This document shows positions 6,601-10,376 of a stretch of DNA of 10,376 bases, piece after piece. The notes under the pieces were generated by a model. That model saw nothing but the letters and a program-made list of their open reading frames with translations. It ran no database searches and was not told the DNA's origin. The first letter of the stretch is position 1; every line of letters starts with the position of its first letter. Made by a program: the position numbers and the translations under genes. The stretch spans positions 1 through 10,376 of the forward strand of contig RFIZ01000230.1 in NCBI GenBank assembly GCA_003695105.1, written 5' to 3'. This DNA comes from Fidelibacterota bacterium. Its GTDB lineage: Bacteria > Fidelibacterota > Marinisomatia > Marinisomatales > J089.

Positions 6601-9600
6601 GGCGCCGGCCTGTAGTCCACCGGTGTACACGGGCGGATCATTGACCGGCTGGACGGTGATATCCACCCGGGCGGTGTCCGCCAGTTGGGAATCAGAGGCG
6701 ATCAGGGTGAAACTGGTATCCAGGTCTCCTTCCCGGGGGGTCCCCAGAATTTGCAGCCCGTCCCGGATCAGCCAGGAAGGCAGATGGAGTACCTGAAACT
6801 GGACCGGGTCCAGATCGACATCCGTGGCCGACATGTGGTAGACCAGTTCCACATCTTCCACGGCCTGAACCTGGGTGGCACTGGTGATGACCGGTGCGTC
6901 ATTCACCGGCAGGACGCTCAAGGTCAGGACGGCGTCCGTAACAGCGCCCCACGGATCCGAGACCCGGATGGAAAACGCCTCCGTGGCACCGAATTGATCC
7001 GGCAACATCCAAAACCGAAACCGGAAAGAGCCGGTCTGATCGGAGTGAATCTGGTTCCCGCCTGACAGGGTCACCTGGAGCGTCGAATCGGGATCGCTGT
7101 CATCCCATATCCAGGGGGCGAAGTCCAATATCAGGGTGTCGTCTTCAAAAAAACTGGTATCGGCGGGTCCGCTCCAGAGCGGGGCGCGATTGGGATGTAA
7201 ACTGTCGGCGTACACCCAGTGACTGCCATGTTGAAGTGTATCTACTGCCTGGAGGGCGTAACGATAGAAGGATCCGTTGGTGACGGTGGTGTCGAGGTAG
7301 GCGGTGTCCGCCGGGGATACATCGGTCAGCCAGGGGAATAATCCATTTTCCGTGGACCGATATAAGCGGTATACCGCCAAATCCGGTTCCGGATTGGCCC
7401 TCCAGGTCAATTGCACCCGACGATCGCCGGCAGTGCCCTGAAATCCGCGGGGAGTTTGCGGCGCAGGATCGAACCGTAAAAAGTGGTCCGGAGGAACAAC
7501 CACATTGGCGATCCGTACCGCCTGGATGGCGCCGTGGAAAAAATCGATGCCCGGGGATGCGGGTTGTTTAGTACCGATATAGAGGGGATCACTGGTTACG
7601 GCCAGTGGTTGGCCGACATACAACCGGTTCCTCTCCTGGTAATTGACGTAAATGCGGGCGGAGTCTCCGTCATATACTCCGGCTACATGCATCCACTCGT
7701 CCGTCGGCGGAAGGGGTATCATCACAGAATAGGATTGATTATTGACCATGAATTCCAGATGATCTCCTTCCGACTCCAGTAAATATTGGTTGTCACCCAA
7801 GCCTTTTTGAAGGATGCGGTTATTCCCGCCCCAGGCAGCGGGATAAATGATCGCCTCCACCGTGATCTCCGGCGGATTGAGATCCGGATGATCCGGAACG
7901 GCCACATAGGCATTCTGTCCGTTGAACCACAAACCGCTGTCGCCGTTCACCACCGAATCCACCGCATTGATCAGGGTGCCGTCATGGTTCAGGCCGGACT
8001 GATCAATCCAGGTACCACTCGCCGAGCTCCCCTGCCAATAGCTTACCACAGGATGATACCAGACCAGCATATCGGACGAAAAATCCCCTTCGTTACCATA
8101 GGTATTGATGGAGGACAAGCGATAGTAATAACTGGAACCCGATTCTACGCTGGTATCCAGGAACACCGTATCCAGAGTGCTGGTTTGAGCCAGGAGTTGG
8201 GTCGGATTGGGTACCGTATCCCGATAGATTTGATAGGTCACCGCTTCGGGATCGGCCTTCCAGATCAGTTCGACGGAACCGTACCGGGGACGCGCCGACA
8301 CCCATACCGGTGCCAGCGGATAGAGGCGAGGACAGCGTATCAGCTCAATATCCACCTTATGGGTCACCGTATTGACCACGACGGGAATTCCGGTGGAATC
8401 ACCCGAATAGTCCAGGGCCCCGTCACAATAATCCGGACCCACGGTCGGGGAACCGGTCTGATCCAAGAAGACCCGGACCGTGTAGAGACCCGGCAATAAG
8501 TTAGCAAAGGAGTAAGGGATCGAATCGCCGGGAGCCAGGGTCACATACATGGAATCGCGGGTAACATCGGCAGGCTGGCTGTCAGGATTGGAGCCGGGAA
8601 ACCAAAGGCCGATATAAAGCCAGCCTTCGGCGCTGCCTGTAGCCCGGACAAACCCGGCGATGGCTCCCGTGCCGGTCTGAAAGATCTTGAAATAATCCTG
8701 ACTCTCATCCCGTCCTTCGTTTCCAAAAGCGTCCCGGGCCGCCACTCGTACCCGGGCAAAATCGGTCACCACATTGGGCGCCAGAAACGATTCATTGCCA
8801 TCGTTGCCGGTGGCGGTCACCTGCGGTTCGAACAGGCCTCCGATGGAAGTAGCCAGAGAGATATCGATCGGATTGGGTACCAGACTGTCGTCGGCTGCCA
8901 CCCAGGTGACGGACACACCCGTACCTTCCAGGATGGCTTCCTGGCCGTCGGGACTCAACAGATCGACGAAAGGATCCTGGCTGTCCACCGTCAGGGTAGG
9001 GGTGGAATCGGCTACGGTCACGGTCGTATCGACGGGGAGTCCTCCTCCCGATCCGATTCGAAAATAATCACTGGTCGCGGCCAGGCCTCGGTTCCCGAAA
9101 CTGTCAGTGGCCGTCACCCGCAAGCGGCAGAAAGCCGAATCGATCGCCGGTAAAAAAAGGGACACGGGGGGAGCGTTATCCAGGGTGTCCGCCAGAAGCC
9201 GGAAGGGCCGTCCCGGGGCTGTGGCCAAAGCAATGGATAGGGGTCGGGCTGCCAAAGAAGGATCCGTAGCCGTCCAGTCCACCGTGATGGAACCACCGCT
9301 GGCAAACGTTTCACCGCCCACCGGATTGATCAGATCCACCAGAGGGTCGATGCCGTCCAGGACCAGCGTGGGAGTGGTTCCGATCCAGACGGCGGTTGTA
9401 TCCTGATACCCTCCGGCCTGACCAATGGTAAAATAGTCCTGGCTGAAGTCCACCCCGGCATTGCCGAAGGCATCGACCACACTGAGCTTGATCCGGGCAA
9501 AGGCTGTGTTCACTGCCGGCAGTACGAACATCATACTGCCGATATTGGACATATTGGTTACGACCGGATCGAATTTTCCACCCGGACTGACCGCGATAAA

Positions 9601-9831
9601 TATGGATACGGGATCCGTGGCCAGGTTTTCATCCGTCGCCGTCCAGTTCCCGGTTATAGTGGCTCCGGATGCATATCCTTCTCCTCCATCCGGAGAAATC
9701 CAATCCACCACCGGATCCGTTCCATCGATGGTAAACAGGGTGGACATGCCTACGAACACCGCGGTGGTGTCGGTCTGGCACCAGCCCCAGACCGGGATAA
9801 GAATCAGCAGCAGTTTGGCCAGCGTTTTCAC
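3670..9831 (-). CDS. Giant T9SS-secreted multidomain surface protein (Ig/FN3/LamG/cadherin-like/dockerin/cohesin)
   Basis: A 2053-residue mosaic protein starting at GTG 9831, with a signal peptide (MKTLAKLLLILIPVWGWCQ). Domains in order: three about 123-residue Ig-like modules (23-387); a transthyretin/CarboxypepD_reg-like domain (388-500); FN3 (503-590); a LamG/concanavalin-like domain (593-778, with DQSGLNHDGT, FNGQNAYV, WMHVAGVYDG, ALYIG-type motifs); FN3 (790-880); a cadherin/He_PIG-like array with NDPP linkers and GTPREGD motifs (884-1412); two related Ig-like modules ending in VDN (1412-1628); a Big_5-like domain (1629-1738); a dockerin-like Ca-binding segment DFNRDGQINFPD (1740-1808); a cohesin-like domain (1828-1955); and a T9SS type A sorting domain (1960-2053, NYPNPFNP...SGMYLVSM...KIMLLK). 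It should be exported by Sec, moved across the outer membrane by T9SS and anchored or released there, binding sugars or proteins. No enzymatic domain was recognised. The start is 9 nt after the stop of the FGE-like gene, with only a weak AGGG as ribosome site, suggesting coupling. Confidence 0.93.
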   Translation of the reverse strand: MKTLAKLLLILIPVWGWCQTDTTAVFVGMSTLFTIDGTDPVVDWISPDGGEGYASGATITGNWTATDENLATDPVSIFIAVSPGGKFDPVVTNMSNIGSMMFVLPAVNTAFARIKLSVVDAFGNAGVDFSQDYFTIGQAGGYQDTTAVWIGTTPTLVLDGIDPLVDLINPVGGETFASGGSITVDWTATDPSLAARPLSIALATAPGRPFRLLADTLDNAPPVSLFLPAIDSAFCRLRVTATDSFGNRGLAATSDYFRIGSGGGLPVDTTVTVADSTPTLTVDSQDPFVDLLSPDGQEAILEGTGVSVTWVAADDSLVPNPIDISLATSIGGLFEPQVTATGNDGNESFLAPNVVTDFARVRVAARDAFGNEGRDESQDYFKIFQTGTGAIAGFVRATGSAEGWLYIGLWFPGSNPDSQPADVTRDSMYVTLAPGDSIPYSFANLLPGLYTVRVFLDQTGSPTVGPDYCDGALDYSGDSTGIPVVVNTVTHKVDIELIRCPRLYPLAPVWVSARPRYGSVELIWKADPEAVTYQIYRDTVPNPTQLLAQTSTLDTVFLDTSVESGSSYYYRLSSINTYGNEGDFSSDMLVWYHPVVSYWQGSSASGTWIDQSGLNHDGTLINAVDSVVNGDSGLWFNGQNAYVAVPDHPDLNPPEITVEAIIYPAAWGGNNRILQKGLGDNQYLLESEGDHLEFMVNNQSYSVMIPLPPTDEWMHVAGVYDGDSARIYVNYQERNRLYVGQPLAVTSDPLYIGTKQPASPGIDFFHGAIQAVRIANVVVPPDHFLRFDPAPQTPRGFQGTAGDRRVQLTWRANPEPDLAVYRLYRSTENGLFPWLTDVSPADTAYLDTTVTNGSFYRYALQAVDTLQHGSHWVYADSLHPNRAPLWSGPADTSFFEDDTLILDFAPWIWDDSDPDSTLQVTLSGGNQIHSDQTGSFRFRFWMLPDQFGATEAFSIRVSDPWGAVTDAVLTLSVLPVNDAPVITSATQVQAVEDVELVYHMSATDVDLDPVQFQVLHLPSWLIRDGLQILGTPREGDLDTSFTLIASDSQLADTARVDITVQPVNDPPVYTGGLQAGATEDIPFVYYPRAADPEDSTITFSYAYGPQWLSFETDSLVGTPREGDLDTVFALHFTDGDISDSVEIALTVQPVNDPPRITSPATFTFTEHIPDTFQLAAIDPDDSTLFWSLWQAPPWAWVSHDTLFGTPEEGDSDITAVLVVSDGDLTDTLLVWLQVIPVNDPPVLTSPTETYATEDIHYIYVATWQDPEHQPVDVVLYNHPPWATVHGDTLEGTPREGDTNTSFFVRLTDDTLVVQWTVYIHVNPVNDPPVLTNPDTLEVVYNQFFSYHIQAYDVEDSTLTFQYPVLPSWLSSAADSIFGLPTLLNSDTVVHVFVSDGQLMDHQWINLHLVQPDVTPLVTMDTLEGEYHGMIPFTIRVDSSLQVQFSDFQFDYSLDGASWTPATVLDPTGTGGYSDSIPVTWVSQGNLHDVDRYPVWFRSALDPQDVARYSIVGPLRVDNYVGEIHIQNVWDYQTVSNEFIIPFTIVDTTGDLHTVQATYLFPGGDETPYPCTSPDTGRTYSSSSYTGTFTWYTQFDLVNLDTIVILSLTTSDGWETSVADGAFLHVDNQVLPLLAAEIPPEIGWADTLQLQFTHALDSTTIAGGIVVSSRQHQESGFVTTLSPGGYTVGIFPDTGGWTSLDSVTVTLNPALKDQWGNPFDGNGNGDPDGAADILSVSTRILPLGDFNRDGQINFPDVVRFQRAWWIGSWLAAGDLGPADGTVPYVKPLWDHRIDFEDLMVFVLMWNWWDSQTGTLTKPLLTSSSPGGNGFDLGVHHPERKPGDPLDVTELWLTADDFPPVAAVEGVLQFPAEALTFDGVVTSSVPEGWITWKHAAPGELRFLLADFRPDPDPDSPPALRFRFRVARDVPVPVGWEIHSAGYEGADYPAVIGSKVIQPLPDLPADYALQPNYPNPFNPLTQIRYDLPQDDYVQLTVYNVQGKPVRTLVKQEEVAGRHRVQWDGRDEEGREVASGMYLVSMTTSSWSAVRKIMLLK
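5596..7182 (-). repeat. Tandem cadherin/He_PIG-like array, period about 262 bp
   Basis: Encodes residues about 884-1412 of the giant protein. A diverged first unit (884-975) is followed by five units of about 87 residues. Their linkers (ND[AP]P[VR]) are at residues 977, 1064, 1151, 1238 and 1326. Most units carry ATED near the start, Asp-rich D-x-x-DST, PPW/PSWL, GTPREGD and SDGxLxDT, as in dystroglycan-type cadherin-like or He_PIG domains with likely calcium-binding linkers. At DNA level the linker sites repeat every 260-263 bp (near 5851, 6113, 6373, 6636, 6897). A 21-nt stretch at 5942-5962 is identical to 6464-6484. The last unit lacks GTPREGD (FGLPTLLNSD instead). Confidence 0.85.
8671..9765 (-). 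repeat. Three tandem about 370-bp modules encoding N-terminal Ig-like repeats
   Basis: Residues 23-145, 146-269 and 270-387 of the giant protein are diverged copies of one unit with a period of 123-124 residues. Shared landmarks in each: DGxDPxVDLxSPDGGE, WTATDxSLAxxPxSI, a LPAxxTxFARxRVxAxDxFGN stretch and SQDYFxIG before a Gly-rich hinge. The unit recalls an Ig-like beta-sandwich; I do not recognise a named family with confidence. Confidence 0.8.
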
Positions 9832-9840
9832 GAACGGACC

Positions 9841-10376
9841 CTATTGCGGACGGCGCCTCCGTAACTTCTCTTTCAACCATTGCGCCCGGGCAGTGCTGAT
9901 GTCCCGGACACAGCGGAAGCCATTGGTCGGGTTTTGCTCTTCAAACCAGGGTTCATCCCAGCGGGTATACCTGGCATCCCAATTTTCCCACTGCCAACAA
10001 CCTCCACGCCGGATAAAGGACCTGTCATTTCTTGAAGAAGGAGTGCTGGTCCATTCCGCTACATTCCCGTCCATATCGTAGGCCCCGTAATCGGAGGGAG
10101 CATCCTGGGTTTGGTAGGTGCCGTGCAACGTGCCGTCGTAGAAACCCACCGGCGTGGTGCCGTTGTCGAAGGGATCCCCGCTGTTGAGGAAATTGGTTGC
10201 GTTGGAATCAGCCATACCCAAACCATTCCAGTAACTCCAATCATTGATGCCACGGGCGGTCTTCTCCCATTCTTCCGATGTGGGCAGGCGTAATCCGTAA
10301 TAATTTGCAAAAGAAGTCGCCCCAACCCAAGTTATTCCTGTCACGGGATGATTACCGTAGCCCTCTTCTACAATAA
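9841..10376 (-). CDS. Formylglycine-generating-enzyme-like (SUMF1/FGE-sulfatase) domain protein, 5' truncated
   Basis: The frame is open to the right edge (it continues upstream of the GTG at 10344 through I-V-E-E-G-Y-G-N-H-P), so the N-terminus is outside the window and about 178 residues are visible. Family motifs: HPVTGITWVGATSFANYYGLRLPTSEEWEKTARG (start of the visible part), YGAYDMDGNVAEWTS, FIRRGGCWQWENW and NGFRCVRD, ending in a basic tail (LKEKLRRRRPQ). True FGEs oxidise a sulfatase cysteine using two cysteines spaced C-x4-C just after the RGGS motif. Here those positions are Trp and Ala (residues 119 and 124 counted from GTG 10344), so FGE activity is unlikely. Such proteins often have other or purely structural roles. 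The stop is 9 nt before the giant surface-protein gene, so the two form an operon. Domain assignment is firm; role is unknown. Confidence 0.9.
   Translation of the reverse strand, partial: IVEEGYGNHPVTGITWVGATSFANYYGLRLPTSEEWEKTARGINDWSYWNGLGMADSNATNFLNSGDPFDNGTTPVGFYDGTLHGTYQTQDAPSDYGAYDMDGNVAEWTSTPSSRNDRSFIRRGGCWQWENWDARYTRWDEPWFEEQNPTNGFRCVRDISTARAQWLKEKLRRRRPQ

Noticed and set aside
5791..6615. 274-codon open frame on the plus strand
   Set aside because: It lies wholly opposite the cadherin-like array of the giant gene. Its translation is low-complexity Gly/Ile/Arg/His with no recognisable motif, and it repeats with the array, as expected for an antisense shadow.
7786..8499. 237-codon open frame on the plus strand
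   Set aside because: Antisense shadow of the LamG and FN3 region of the giant gene; no domain, no good ribosome site.
9778..9783. Lipoprotein signal in the giant protein (WGWCQ)
   Set aside because: The residues before Cys18 do not fit a lipobox (Trp at -1, no Leu at -3); ordinary signal peptidase I cleavage near Cys18/Gln19 fits better.
9841..10376. Active formylglycine-generating enzyme for a sulfatase
   Set aside because: The two catalytic cysteines after the RGG motif are replaced by Trp and Ala, and no sulfatase gene is in the window.

Overview
This window looks like bacterial chromosome from the FCB superphylum (Bacteroidota, Ignavibacteria, Calditrichota, Marinimicrobia, KSB1 and relatives), probably outside the classical Bacteroidetes. 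The evidence is a type IX secretion (T9SS) type A sorting domain with the NYPNPFNP motif at the end of a very large secreted protein, an S46 dipeptidyl-peptidase (a family concentrated in this group), and moderately high G+C. The exact phylum cannot be fixed by eye.

Left part (1-2286, minus strand): an exported S46 serine peptidase is followed after 2 nt by the start of another exported protein, which has a clear signal peptide and runs off the left edge. The two look like an operon transcribed leftwards.

Middle (2287-3668): a divergent intergenic region of about 150 bp carries a GC-rich hairpin and a possible promoter. It is followed on the plus strand by a YbhB/PEBP-family protein and a protein-L-isoaspartate O-methyltransferase (Pcm). 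Both share a feature: an in-frame hydrophobic leader lies directly upstream of an ATG that has its own strong Shine-Dalgarno sequence, 5 nt away. For Pcm, the leader connects to an ATG overlapping the end of the PEBP gene only through a -1 shift at a C CCG GGG heptamer next to a stop codon. This could be recoding, a recent mutation or an assembly error.

Right part (3670-10376, minus strand): a formylglycine-generating-enzyme-like (SUMF1) domain protein, truncated by the right edge and lacking the catalytic cysteines, lies 9 nt upstream of a 2053-residue secreted mosaic protein. That protein carries a signal peptide, three about 123-residue modules, a transthyretin-like domain, two fibronectin III domains flanking a LamG-like domain, a cadherin/He_PIG-like array, two Ig-like modules, a Big_5-like domain, a dockerin-like segment, a cohesin-like domain and the T9SS sorting domain. 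It is most likely a cell-surface adhesion or binding protein. Its stop codon is separated by a single base from the stop codon of the convergent pcm gene.

Nearly every gene here appears to encode an exported or surface protein. The left and middle genes suggest peptide breakdown and repair of aged proteins outside the cytoplasm; the right operon suggests surface binding. No tRNA, rRNA, CRISPR array, insertion sequence or phage gene was seen.
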